The position numbers and the translations under genes are program-made. The notes under the pieces are model-generated. The model ran no database searches. It saw nothing but the letters and a program-made list of their open reading frames with translations, and was not told the DNA's origin. From positions 4,757,230 to 4,821,229 of the forward strand of contig JAQFVV010006215.1 of NCBI GenBank assembly GCA_028023455.1: a DNA stretch of 64,000 nt, read 5' to 3'. Below, one piece after another: positions 10,885 through 22,346 of the stretch (position 1 is the stretch's first letter; each line of letters starts with the position of its first letter). The DNA is from Epiperipatus broadwayi. Its lineage: Eukaryota > Onychophora > Udeonychophora > Euonychophora > Peripatidae.

Positions 10885-11538
10885 ATAAAGTAATACAAGT
10901 CTATCAATAAGTGAAAAAGCATTCAATTTATTAATGTATTACAATGCAGAGCATGAATTCTGTATATTAACATAATCTCAATAATACTGAAATCACAATA
11001 TACAATCAGAAGTAAAGGCCATGCTTCATATTTAACAACCTCTGAATATTAAATGAAACAACAGTTAATAGATGTAAATATCAATATCAATAGCTCAAAT
11101 GTAGGTGAAAATAAAGCAGAAATTACTGTAACTCCCAGCAAGTTATATATAGAATAATACAAATCTATCAATAAGTGAAAAAGTACAGAATGAGCCCACT
11201 TTAGTTTGGATTATAAAAAGCATTCTATATATTGACATGTTGCAATGCAGAGCATGGGTTCTAAATATTAAAATAATCTTAATACAACCATAACCTCTTC
11301 TGAAATCACTATAAATAGAGAGAAAGACTGTATCTCATGTTTGAGCTATTACTCAAATATTAATTTCCATCTATTAACTGTTTAATTTAATATTCATAAG
11401 TTATTAAATATGAGACATGGCCTTTCCCTCTGATAGTTTAGTGTTTTCCAAATGGCTTACAGTTGTACTGAAATTATGTTATATAAAGAGCTCACAAATA
11501 AGCTCTTAACAAGCTTTGCAGAATATCCTCAACCGCAG

Positions 11539-11578
11539 ACTTCACTGACAAAGCCAGTAGCAGAAACCGGTCTGAGGT
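11539..11578 (+). ncRNA. hammerhead-like motif, family C, mutated core
   Basis: Stem I ACTTCA pairs with TGAGGT. The core reads CTGACAA (G8 to A). Stem II is short (GC/GC, loop CAGTA), then GAAA, AC-CG-GT and triplet GTC. G8 is catalytic, so this copy is expected to be inactive. It marks the start of a 372-bp unit. Confidence 0.5.
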
Positions 11579-11910
11579 TGAAGATATTTTGCAAAGCTTT
11601 TTAAGAGCTTATTTGCAAGTTTTTTATAAAACATTTGTAATACAAGCTTGTTTAAATTAGGTCATGTGACATCTGACGATTTATTTGTAATTTTATTTTT
11701 TGCTATTAGGGCTTTGGTGATTTTATATTGCTAAAGCTATTAATATATGGTGTATCTGAACTTAGTTCAATCCCATATAGCTATTTAAGTTAGATAGCTG
11801 GATTGGAAATATATGGATGTCTGAAAATTTCAGATTTTCTACTTGTTATCCATTAGATAAAGTGCTGGGCTTGCTCTAGTATTTTTAATCTAATGCTTGA
11901 ATATTCTGGC

Positions 11911-11950
11911 ACCTCACTGATGAAGCCAGTAGCAGAAACCAGTCTGGAGT
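11911..11950 (+). ncRNA. hammerhead-like motif, family C, core bases intact
   Basis: ACCTCA, CTGATGA, stem II GC/GC with loop CAGTA, GAAA, AC-CA-GT, triplet GTC, TGGAGT. All invariant core bases are present. Stem II is only 2 bp beyond an A/A at 10.1/11.1, and stem I has one mismatch. It lies 372 bp downstream of the sister motif. Confidence 0.55.
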
Positions 11951-12300
11951 TGAGGATATTCTGCAAAGCTTGTTAAGAGCTTATTTGCAAGCTCTATATA
12001 AAATATTTGTAATACAAGTTTGTTTAAATTAAGTTTTGTGACATCTGACTTGATTTATTTGTAATGAAATTATATTAATATATAGAATTCCTACTCCGCA
12101 TTGTAACAGGTCAATAAATTAAATGCTTACATATGATCCAAGTTAAGTACTGATGGGATCATTCTGCAATTTTTCATATACTGATAGATTTGTATTAGTT
12201 TGTACATACACCTTGCTGGTAATTTACAGTAACTTCTGCTTTCATTTTATCTACATTTGAAATATCATTATTAATATCTATATTAGTAATTAAAAATCCA

Positions 12301-12775
12301 AATCTTGGTGAAATAATTTTTTATTGTACAACCATTGTTGGAAATTATGGCTGGAAAGGTCACTATAAAATTTTTTAGACATTAACAAATACTATGAAAA
12401 TATTTAATTTTTTTTTACTTTTACCATAGTTTTCTTTAAAAAAAATTACTCCCTGGTGCTAGAAATTTTCCCAGACAATTGATCATTTGTCCTAATAGAA
12501 GGACAATAAAATTATTCATATTGTATATTTTATTGAACATACATGTGTAAGTTTCAATACACTGAAAACCTAAAAACAAAATAATTCCAGTTGCATGATT
12601 TTGCTATACAGTGATGAAGCTATGCTCTTCATATCAAAATGGACAAGAATAAGCTAATCACAAAGTTTAAAAAACAAAAAATGCATATAAATAATATATT
12701 TGAACACATTTTTGAAGTTAATATCTTTAGCTATTGGAAAGAAACTCAATTAAGAATGAGGTCAGACATATTTAG
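12301..12775. other. unassigned AT-rich stretch
   Basis: No gene recognised. T- and A-runs; the open frame beginning near 12639 shows no family resemblance and runs into the next mobile element. Confidence 0.5.
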
Positions 12776-12787
12776 TGATCAAGCAAT

Positions 12788-13136
12788 AAACATCACATTA
12801 CCACCATTTCTTATGCTTGTGTATAACTGTTTTAAAACAGGCAAAACTCACTGTACGTATTGCCACACACAGCAAGCTAAAGTAATCAATGGATACCAGA
12901 AGGATTGTGCATAAAATCCCCATCTAGTGCCTACTCATCCAATATCCCCAGACTAGTTTAGGTGCAGTGCTCTCAGATCCAAGGTTCCTCACTGATGAAG
13001 GCCATAAGCCCAAAACTAGTCTGGGGATATTGTATGAGTAGGCACTAGATGGGATTTTATGCACAAGCCTTCTGGCATCCATTAATTACTCTAGCTTGCA
13101 GTGTGTGGCAATACGTATAGTGAGTTTTGCCTGTTT
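12788..13136 (+). mobile_element. family A hammerhead repeat, copy 4 (fold-back), 12-bp TSD
   Basis: TGATCAAGCAAT at 12776-12787 and 13137-13148 flanks the insert exactly. The left part carries AAACATCACATTACCACCAT and AACAGGCAAAACTC in inverted orientation to the right part, which ends GAGTTTTGCCTGTTT. The left arm keeps the unit only to GACTAGTTTAGG, and the right arm contains the hammerhead. This is a partial inverted copy fused to a direct copy within a single insertion. Confidence 0.8.
12986..13027 (+). ncRNA. hammerhead-like motif, family A, mutated (G12 to A)
   Basis: TCCTCA / CTGATGA / GGC-CATAA-GCC / CAAAAC-TA-GTC / TGGGGA. The GAAA box reads AAAA, so G12, needed as general base, is lost. 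The stems are well kept. Confidence 0.55.
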
Positions 13137-13148
13137 TGATCAAGCAAT

Positions 13149-13574
13149 GATAGAAATGATTATTTTTTATAACTGTGACCAATGCAAGGTTTCACTAATA
13201 AATTTTAGTCAAGATCATGAAATGGCTATTATAAAACCAAGAGAAAAACTAATAAAACATATTTAAAAACCAAGAAACAAACCTGAAAATAATATTTTTA
13301 ACAAACAAATAATTGAAATACAGATATTTTAACTGAGTTTGATGAATGCAAAGTTTATGTAATTAATGATGATAACAAATACAAATTAAATTTCTTCCAG
13401 AATGCTTACATTAATGACACTTTTTCAAAATATTTGTTTTCTAAAAATATTATTTTCATGTTTTGAAAGACATATTACTTTCAGATTGTCATGTTCACTA
13501 ATAAAATTTTTCACCAAATGTTTCCATTACTACACTTATTGAAAATGTTTATTTTCAATTGTTGTTTGTCCATT
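13149..13574. other. unassigned AT-rich stretch
   Basis: Nothing recognised. Confidence 0.5.
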
Positions 13575-13915
13575 ACGAATATTATGTTCAGATTATAAAT
13601 CCAATACTTCTGTTATTATAAAATATAAATCACAATATAACAATACGACTATTATATAAAACAGAGAAACATTAAAATAATATAAAAACACTATTGCCAA
13701 CTGCTTTCAAGTCATTTGAGTCCTTATCAAGGCTATATAAAAATTGTTATATTCTGCTAAGCAATAAATTCGAACATTTCATTATATCAGCCAGGAACAA
13801 CTAATCAGAAAATTGGTTAACTTTGAATTAATAGCACCAGAAGAATTTTTTATAGCATATGTTTTTTTATTTTATACAATAGTCATATTGTTATATTGTG
13901 ATTTATGTTCAGATT
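13575..13915. repeat. inverted repeat with a hammerhead-like centre
   Basis: The left arm (TATGTTCAGATT ... AAATCACAATATAACAATA) and the right arm (ATTGTTATATTGTGATTT, then ATGTTCAGATT) are inverted or shared blocks around a unique centre. On the minus strand the centre (13690-13740) reads TTGATAAGGACTCAAATGAC then TTGAAAGCAGTTGG. This loosely follows the order core / stem II / GAAA of a hammerhead, but with two core substitutions and a gap in stem II. A weak call, made mainly because the fold-back layout matches the other families. Confidence 0.35.
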
Positions 13916-16229
13916 AGTTTTTTAATAAATTATATTATTTTTGTTTTTTATTTAAAAAACAAAATAAAACTTATCGATTATCTTATTCTCGTCTTCTTTG
14001 CTATGTTGATGGTAGCGCCATCAATGTGTAGTTCATGCATGCAACTAGCACCAACTAGATTTTACATTATTTTGATAGACAGAACTTTTTATATTCTGAA
14101 GCAATATAGCTTCATACCTAATATTAGGTATAGTTTATGTTTTTATTTTATATAGATTGTGAATGATATGGCAGTATCAAGGATTGGCTGAAATTTATTA
14201 TAAATTTGTTATATATATCAAGTGGATTTATTTATGTTTTCTTTAATATTTTAATTTAAATTCAGAAAATGAAAGAAATTTTATAATAGTTATTTTGCAT
14301 TTGTCCTTTCAGTATTTAAGTTTTAGAGACCGACTTAAAATAGAACTTAATTGAAAATTAGACTCAACATCAAATTTCTCATTTCTTTTTAATGTAAAAT
14401 AAAAATAATAAGTTCTTCCTGTTATTTTAATTTTATTGTTTGTAGAAACCAGCTGGCATTTAATTAATTAATTCAGAATATATGTTAAATTAGATTTATC
14501 TCTCTGTCTGTGTGTCAATAAAAATTATAACTTACTCATAAAAATAAATAAACCTGAAAATAGGAGTGATTTTTAATTAAGTGTGGAATTCTGGGAAGTG
14601 AAATAAAAGGGCAAATTTATGGGAAAGTTATTCATTCACTACTATTATTCTAATACTGATTCTTTGTTTTATTGAGAGAAACCACCACATTCTTGTTTAA
14701 TTGCTTAATAGAAAATGTATCTATGGAGACGTCAAGTCTAGGCTAACTATCAATTACTTATTACAATTTTTATATAACGAAATCCTGAAAATATATACAC
14801 TAAATCTCATCATAAGATCATCACTTTTTAGCTATGAAATAATATGCTCAGATGTCAATAAGAAACTCTTTCTAATTAATATGTTTTGACTTATTACATT
14901 TCAAGCTTAGCATGATAGAATTTCCAATGTTAATATGATTCAATATTTCAGATTAATTGTTCAGCCTAATATTCAATGTACCTTGAAGTTTGTGTATAGA
15001 CAAGTGACATTTTTAAAGTTAATGTCTGATAAGCTGTAATGACATTTTTATTATATGTGAACATTATTTACTAACAAGATCAGAGAATGCGTCAATGTTG
15101 ACTTGTTCAGTTTTTAATCATTTATTTTATTATAGTACAGAATTTAGTATGGATTTTTTCCCATGTATATATGAATATATTTCTTCAAAATCTGAAAAAG
15201 AGTTTAATTAATCTTCTAGACAAAGCTTTTTATAGTAATTTTTATATAAAACTCATATAAGTTCTCTCTTCATTCAAGGACTCTCCTCAGAAAATTAAGA
15301 TAGGGTTACGTTTGCTATAATCAAAAATAGTAAAAATATAAAATAATATTGCAAATATTCATCTTTTATAAAACTAATGAAAGTATTTATAAATTCTTAT
15401 ATTTTTTATTTAAATTAACAATGAATATGATATGCATATAAGTGAAAGTATGCATGATGTTGCAGGATATAAATAATAATCTTTTCTTTTAAATACAGAA
15501 AATGTGAATTATATTGAATGAATATTTAAAGAAATTTTATTTAGGCAAGTGGCATAACTGGTCCCATAGATGATGTAGCAAGATGGCTGTCTCAGGTACT
15601 GAATGAAATAAGGTATAAAAGTGAAACTATTTTGAAAAATGATTTTTGCTTATTTAGTTGCAAAAAAATACCTAAATAAAATATTGAAAAAGGATTTTGC
15701 AACATTTGTAATGGAAAGAAGACCCCACCATCTCTTCTTTTTAATCAAAAATTATTCTATTTCTTAATTAAATAAATTATTCAATTACTGTTCATTTTTT
15801 TAATATTTTTATGTACAAATATGTGTTAGCAGAGATGTAAACAAAACAAAGTTAGAAAAAATTAGTTGGAGCTGGAAGTATAACCAACAAAAAAAAAAAG
15901 GAAAATTTTGGCTGTCTTATTAAAAATAAAAAAAAATGAAAGAAAAGTAGGGGATGTTCAGATAATTTGTATTTTTATTTTACAAAGTTGTATATTAATT
16001 AATGATCCACTGAATGTGAGTCTTGGTCTCTTCATTTTTTTTTAAAAAAAGAAAATTATATATTCTAATACTTTATATTTTTGAAAGTTTCTATTGGTAA
16101 ATATGTAGATGCATGCAGGTGAAATAAAATTTAATGGTAAAATAATTTAAAAGCTTTAAAATATATATATATCTTCGTGTTTAAAATGATTTAATTTAAA
16201 TAAGTAATTGATTTCAAAAGTAATTAAAT
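13916..16229. other. unassigned AT-rich stretch
   Basis: 2.3 kb with no gene, RNA or repeat that I can support. Open frames here (for example 14701-14889) lack any recognisable pattern and have the base composition of the surroundings. Confidence 0.5.
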
Positions 16230-16358
16230 AATATATATTAAAGCTATAACCTTAAAACTATGTGCCTAAAATGCGACAGTATGGACTTCTACAAATCTAA
16301 ACACAAGATAGAAGTCCCTACTGTTGCATTTTAGGCACATAGCCTTAATATATATTAC
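16230..16358. repeat. fold-back repeat, about 130 bp
   Basis: Near-perfect inverted arms: CTATGTGCCTAAAATGCGAC...GACTTCTA against TAGAAGTC...GTTGCATTTTAGGCACATAG, bounded by TAATATATATT on both sides, with a loop of about 20 bases. MITE-like or a hairpin RNA source; no family assigned. Confidence 0.7.
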
Positions 16359-16779
16359 TTATGTAATGAGTATGCGATTTACAAATTATTAATTACAAAA
16401 GTAATTAAATAAATCAATTATTTTATATAGCGCGATGTTTTATAAATTGTAATAGTTAAACAGCATTAAGCTGTTGCACATGCGCTTTGCAGATTTTAAC
16501 TATAAATGAATGAATACTAACACTTCAACTACATGATAAAGTCTTTGGAAAAGATAGAATGGCCATCTATCTTTTCGAACCCAAACACTTTTGTATGGGC
16601 GAATCTTAAGTAATTAAAATAAAAAGCAAACTTAATATTTAAATAATTATAAGTAATTCTAAATAGGATAAGATTAATGATGGTTATCATCATATTCAAT
16701 CATTAGCAATCTGCTGCAGATTTTACATATCTCCAAGTTTAATCCTGTTTCTCCAATGTATATTCTTTCTTTCCCACAC
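16359..16779. other. unassigned, slightly less AT-rich
   Basis: A short self-complementary stretch AAAGATAGAATGGCCATCTATCTTTT (two halves of 13) lies near 16550-16576, next to CGAACCC. No gene seen. Confidence 0.4.
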
Positions 16780-18480
16780 CACAAATATTATTATTTCACT
16801 CATTTTATATGCGATTTTGTTTTTTAAATTTTTTACAATTTAGGGTATTCAGTTTAAAATTTCCCCTGTCTCTATTATTATCTTTTCTACTAATATTTCC
16901 GGCCTAATTCTATTTCATTCTATTATTCCTTTCAATGATGTCAAAGATACATATTTGATTTTTTATCCATGAATTTTACTTTTAATCTCTTTTTGTTTCT
17001 CTCACCACATATCTCTTCATGCTTCATTAAATAATCTGAAGTTTCAGATACGTAAAAACTGGTAAAACCCATCTATTAAAAACCTTTCTTTTCAATGACA
17101 TAGTCTTGTTTTCTTTTAATATTATTTCTATCAAAAGGATTTGATTAAAATTTAATTTTGTGATAGATTTCATCCATTATATGTCCATTTCCATCAAAAA
17201 TATGATCAAATGATAATTTTTACTTTCTACTAAGAAAGTCCATTGAATAATATTTTAGTGAATGCTCCTTTAATGTATAATCCATTCTCTTGATTAATCT
17301 ACTTTGCTCTAAAATTGGAACTTGACAATGCAAACTTGGAATTGATAAAAAATAAAATGCTCTCATATGTTGATGAATTTATGACTAAAAAAGTTAATTA
17401 AATATTAACTTTTTGCTGTCTTTATTTCACACACATTTTATGCAAGGGTTACCTATTGCTTTATTTGATTTAATATGCATTTTTATTGCAAAATATATTA
17501 TTTTCTTGTTTTATTTAAAATTTACTGGCAGCAATAAATGTAAGAATAAATAGAAGCATTGTATTTTTTATTGATTATGATACTTTTTGTTAGCTCACTG
17601 GTGAGTATTAATTACATAGATCCATAAAGTCAATCTTTAATCCTATTTTCTTATTTTTATCTGATAATTCTTGCAACATTTCCTGAAATTCTGAAGGATT
17701 ATTTTCAACCTCTGTAAAATCTAGTTGACTTAAGTAAAATCCATGTAAATTTATTTCCGTAATTCCCCATTTTAATTCACAAAATATTTTTTGTAAAACT
17801 ACTATAAAAAGTTTTGAAAATATGGAATCAGTCTGTTATATACATTTATAAACATTAATCTTCTTAGTGTCATTATATAATCTAATTGCTATCATTCCAT
17901 TCTCTTATATATATATTTCAAAATATTACAGTATTTCAGATCTATTTCTTGATAGTCCAAAACTTAATTACTATGGAAATGCCTTTTTATACTCTACTGA
18001 TCCAAAGCACAATGGCAACTCATATTTATTATAGCTTTCTATAATTTCTCTTAATACTTGGATATGATCTACTGTACTAAAACCACTTTTAAATCCAGCT
18101 TGTTTATTGGTTAGTTAAAATACAAAGTTTGTTGTTGTTGTTGTTGTAATTATTTGATAAAGATGTTACATAGACCTAATAGAAGACTGATAGGTCTGTA
18201 ATTTTTGATATGTATTTTAATCACTTTTATAGAATCTCAATGTTGCCACTGCATTTTCTCTAAAATATTTTTATCATTAGATATTTGGTATATAATTTTT
18301 ACACAAATTTGTCTATTTTTTCATCTTCTTTTAAAATATCAATAATTTTCAAAATGCATCAGTAGGATCGTTTCCTTATGTGTTTTCCTTCTTATATTTA
18401 ATTGCATGTCTCACTGAAAATGCTTAGCAATTTAAAAGAAATACTTATAGAGATTATTTTGCTTTTTAGTTATTTATTAT
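16780..18480 (-). pseudogene. decayed RTE/BovB-like LINE, 3' half of ORF2
   Basis: The minus strand conceptually encodes, with stops and frameshifts, the order seen in the better-kept LINE at 36830-37677. An RT block like QAGFKSGFSTVDHIQVLREI lies near 18030-18105; a palm/thumb stretch like SEFQEMLQELSDKNKKIGLK lies near 17630-17700; then follows a C-terminal tail resembling the R-x-R-x-x-N region (about 16900-17080). The endonuclease half is not recognised. Inactive relic, same family as the copies at 52.5-56 and 57.8-60.3 kb. Confidence 0.6.
18120..18145 (+). repeat. (TTG)n microsatellite
   Basis: Short GTT trinucleotide run inside the decayed LINE. Confidence 0.8.
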
Positions 18481-18727
18481 AATTCTTTGTAGAATTTTTC
18501 CACCTATGTTATGTCATCCTCTTTTTTGTAACATTTACATCTTTTCTATTGCTGAAATAAGTTTCCTTCCAATACCAAAATGTTATATTTTTAAGGCTTT
18601 TACTATCTTCCATACCTTACATTTCCAATTTACAATTGGATTTTCAATTTTGTTATTTTTCCATACTATTTTATAATATAACATATATGCTATACTTTTT
18701 AATAGATTTTTAAAATACCTACCCTGG

Positions 18728-18775
18728 CATCTCTCTGAGGAGTGCCAAAGCATGAAACCATGGGTTTGGGGAGGG
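18728..18775 (+). ncRNA. candidate hammerhead-like motif, degenerate stem I
   Basis: CTGAGGA (position 7 may vary), stem II GTGC/GCAT with loop CAAA, GAAA, stem III ACC-ATG-GGT, then T at the cleavage position. Core bases fit, and stems II and III are good. Stem I is poor: TCTC before the core can pair with GGGG only with wobbles and a mismatch at the first pair. No second copy was found in the window. Confidence 0.35.
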
Positions 18776-18780
18776 GTTCC

Positions 18781-19787
18781 TGACAGAGATATTTTAAGTG
18801 CTGGCTCTGGCTTAGCATTTATCACAAAGCTTGTAGAGGAATTGGCAATCCTCATTGTTTATAACTTACAAGCTTAAGAGATAGGGTCATGTGATCTATG
18901 ACTCTTATTTTGACTATTTACAATATTTTTAAATTCCTTCTTTTTTATATACATTGTAATTGTTTTAGATGAAAATTGTAGCGATCCAAAGAATTATGTT
19001 AACATCACTTATATGTGCAATCATAACCAAAAACAATTTTCTTTAAAAGAAAATTTAAAAAAAATTATTATACCAAAGTCTGCAGATTAATTAAGTTATC
19101 AAGAAATAATTTTTACAAAAAATATATCTAAACAAATTACAAAGAAGCTGTCAAGTTATTTTCTATAACTAAAGCCAAATTGTAGGGAGGGGGTTGTAAA
19201 TTTTTTATTTAATTTTAATTGTTTTGCATTTTTTATATTTTATAATTTTTATTTGTGTGTATGTGTATGCTTTTTGATAAATATATATTTTTTTATTTAA
19301 TAAATATTTTTTTATTGTTATTCATTACTTTCTTCAGTAGGATTGTTTTAAATTAATAAAAAAAAGTTTTTAGAACAAATTAACCCACTGCAAAGGATAA
19401 AATAATAGTAAAGGAAAGGGTAATTTTCACCTGGCTTGTCAATTATCAGATGATAAGGATTTGATTCTTATTTATCTTGTAGTTAAGGATAGCTAAATAT
19501 CCATTTACCAACCAACAGTCGATAGTTAATTAAACTGGTTATAGACTAGCTACCTGACAGAAAATTTTTAAGTCTCTTGAAAAAATTCCTTTGATCTGGA
19601 TTTAAATCTCGGGTTGTAAACTTGATTCTGCATCTTGCTCAAATGATAAAATTGATGAGATCAAACCTGGATTAATGTTTTGAATAATAATAGTAATTAT
19701 TACTCTTAATATTAATAATTGCCTAATGTAAATCTTTTAAGCATATACAAAATAAGTTTTGTTTTTTATTTTGCTAATATATATATA
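18781..19787. other. unassigned AT-rich stretch
   Basis: No gene seen. The minus-strand frame 18583-18855 overlaps the hammerhead-like motif and shows no family resemblance. Confidence 0.5.
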
Positions 19788-19945
19788 TCACTAGATGGAG
19801 TTTACCAATAGCTCTCTCTAATCAAGCTTTATTTTATAAGTGCTGAAAGAGAAAGAATTCAAAATCTCTATCGAATAGGGACTTCCGATACAGATTTTGA
19901 ATCCTTTCTCTTTGATTAGAGCTATTGTTAAGCTCCATCTAGTGA
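19788..19945. repeat. fold-back repeat, about 158 bp
   Basis: Inverted arms begin and end TCACTAGATGGAG / CTCCATCTAGTGA and continue through AATAGCTCTCTCTAATCAA / TTTGATTAGAGCTATTG and AAAATCTCTATCG / CGATACAGATTTT. The loop is AATAGGGACTTC. MITE-like; no family assigned. Confidence 0.75.
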
Positions 19946-21884
19946 TCATTAAATGCAAGCTTAAAAGCAAGTTATGAAATTTATGATTTGTTTTATTAAT
20001 TATTATATATATATATGCATAGATTTATGATATATTTTCCAAAGGGGTCATTCCAAATATAGTAATAAAAGTTAATATAATACTTTTATACTCAACCGTA
20101 AAAATTCTTCTTAAATAAAAAATTCCAACAACATTAAGTGTAATCTTGATGCATTTTCAATACAAGCATTCTTTTCAACGGCAAACAAAAACGATATATT
20201 GTTTTCAATCAGATTAAACTAATATCGAAAAGGACATTATTTGGTAAAATGTTCATGCTGATAAGTAAATATGTAATTTGAATTGTAATAGCCAACCTTG
20301 CATTATAGTTTAATATTATATTTACTTTCCTAATAATTAAGACATTTTAATTTCGTATTTATTTTCATATTCAATTATACAAGTTTTCTAAGAATTTATA
20401 ATTTTCGACCAACAAAATATATTTATTACACAATTTTGTGATTGTTTCTTTCTTTCAATAACACCTTATTCCTGATCTCTTATTGATCACTTTGAGTTTG
20501 ATGTATAATTTGGAGCTATTATAATAAATTAATTTGAGTATAATTCCAATTATTAAAAGAATTTATTGTTACAAAGAATCAATTCATAATTGTGTTAATG
20601 ACTTAGATTACATATTTAAAATACAGATTTTGAATAGACAAGTTTAAAAAACAAATAATAATAAAAAATTAGGATCAGTGAGAGGAAGGATTTAAAGTCT
20701 TGACTTGACAGAGTTACTGGGCTGTTAAATATTTAATCACTGTAATATATTTACTAATTTACCTCCATCTGATTCTTAAATAATAAGTCTAGCAGATTTA
20801 AGAAAGATCAAGTATATTACAAAAGTCTATCTTCCTTAATATCAAATTAATTAAGCATAGGTCAAAATACATTATGAAAGACATATTTTAATAATACAAT
20901 AAGAATATTGTATATAGTACTAAAAGAAAAGACATTTTAAAGGACAGTTAATAAATAAATTGTGTAAGCAGAGAAAGTAGGGTATTAAAGAGGATTTAAT
21001 TGTTTATTGGTAAATTGAAATTTATAAAGTTAAAATAAATCACTATTTTGACAGCCCTTCAAAGGATTTTGGTAGATAGTAAAACACTATGCTGAACTTC
21101 CTGTCATTGGTCCTGTGGGGTAGTGTGCTTGGATATTGACTGGCTGGTTATTCAGTGATATTGTATACTGGAGCTATCTTTTGACAGTGATGGCATAGCA
21201 TGTCAGTTAACTTTAATAATCAGTTATAGGCAGGGATTTTAGCAACTTCACATTTTATAGTACCAGGGCATTCCATACTCATGCTCCTCCAGATATGGCC
21301 AGAGAAATTGACATCATAGTGTGACATAATCTAACAGCTTAGAAAACTTTACAAGAAGTTTACAAGAACTAAAACTCTTTCTTTCCTACCTCTCTCTCTA
21401 TATATATCCCTCTCAAAACAAAGGCATCCAAATTTTTTCCAAATTGATTAATTAATTTTAAAACTTAGAGAAAATCCTTTTCTTTACTATCTAAAAAAAT
21501 CTTACTGATCGCAATCTCGATCTAGTTTAATTTTAAAATGTTACTAATTGCATTTTTTTTAATTAAATTCCAAATACCTTTGGTTTTTTATCTAATCTTT
21601 TATGGTAATTACATATTTCTTAACACCTTTTACCATAATGACAATGATACACTAAATATAAATTCAAAAAATTGATTTTAATTTATACATTGTTTTGAAC
21701 ATCAGTTGATTGTAATTAATTAATTAAATTTTCTTTGCTGACTCGAACCTCCCTTTATTCCCACATAACAACATTCAATTTCATAATAACATTAAATTTC
21801 TTTTTACATTATTTTTTTTAAATGCCTTAGAATTATAATGTAATGGCAACAATAAATACATGAATCACATATAGATACGCATGT
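19946..21884. other. unassigned; GC-richer patch at about 21055-21345
   Basis: No gene recognised. A 290-bp patch (21055-21345) is clearly less AT-rich than its surroundings and lacks an open frame on either strand. It may be an eroded fragment of an older mobile element. Confidence 0.4.
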
Positions 21885-22170
21885 ATATATATATGACCAC
21901 TTCAGTATATGTATTTCATGCAGAACCAGCACTCATCAGTTGGACCAGATCATAATCTCCTTCACATATATACAATTGGTGCTTGGTTTATATTAAGACA
22001 GCAATTCCTCAAACTTTAATTGTCAGGTTTCAATCTTCTCAACCCTTCCAATTATTCAACCATCCATTTCATTGAAAAACCGAAGATGGAATACTCAAAG
22101 CTCTTGTTGAATTTGGTATTATAGTCATACCCATGTAGACATTATCCCCAGTCTAATCATTATGTTATCA
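21885..22170 (-). mobile_element. family B hammerhead repeat, degenerate partial copy
   Basis: Minus-strand copy of the unit found intact at 60526-61827. Shared words include the hammerhead, TTAATATAAACCAAGCACC, the TTTTTCAATGAAATGGATGG block and the GACTATAATACC region. The Pol III-like part is missing. Diverged by eye much more than the 60-62 kb array. Confidence 0.6.
21903..21945 (-). ncRNA. hammerhead-like motif, family B, stem I eroded
   Basis: Minus strand: CCAA, CTGATGA, stem II G-TGC...GCA-T, GAAA, stem III ATA-CA-TAT, A at the cleavage position, then CTGAA where TTGGT is expected. Core bases are intact. Stem I pairing is lost and stem II is partly mismatched. Confidence 0.5.
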
Positions 22171-22238
22171 TATATATATACAAGAGAGGGATGGACTGAA
22201 CTTATACTAAAATGTAATCTATTTACCAAGCAATATGC

Positions 22239-22346
22239 AATTTTAAGGCAGTGTATAATTTGCTTATACTAAGGTTCAATTCCTTCTATTTATATATATA
22301 TATAAGATACAGTCAGTATAAGCAAATTATATACTACCTTAGAATT
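22239..22346. repeat. fold-back repeat, about 108 bp
   Basis: Inverted arms AATTTTAAGGCAGTGTATAA / TTATATACTACCTTAGAATT, continuing TTTGCTTATACT / AGTATAAGCAAA, around an AT-rich loop. Confidence 0.65.

Larger units (their letters stand above)
11478..12064 (+). mobile_element. family C hammerhead repeat: inverted stub plus tandem dimer, 9-bp TSD
   Basis: TGAAATTAT occurs at 11469-11477 and 12065-12073 and flanks the whole structure. Inside, a short inverted stub (11478-11535, AATAAGCTCTTAACAAGC...) is followed by plus-strand sequence with two hammerhead motifs starting at 11545 and 11917. That is one unit of 372 bp from core to core, and then a second partial unit. The stub pairs with the flank of the second motif (GCTTGTTAAGAGCTTATT). 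Direct core-to-core repeats of a few hundred bases are the hallmark of retrozyme-like elements. Confidence 0.75.
10885..12300. repeat. family E: tandem plus inverted repeat, interrupted by a family C insertion
   Basis: The block beginning AATACAAGTCTATCAATAAG (about 10888) recurs directly at about 11157 (spacing about 269 bp) and inverted near 12170-12200. The block around AAAGGCCATG...ATATTTAA (about 11018) recurs inverted near 11400-11425. The right arm (about 12090-12300) is the inverted complement of about 11060-11240. The element is therefore built of direct and inverted partial units. The family C dimer sits inside it at 11478-12064. No hammerhead core was found in the family E unit. 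Confidence 0.6.

Noticed and set aside
14701-14889. 62-codon ORF with ATG-like start
   Set aside because: Composition equals background and no neighbouring splice or polyadenylation signals stand out.
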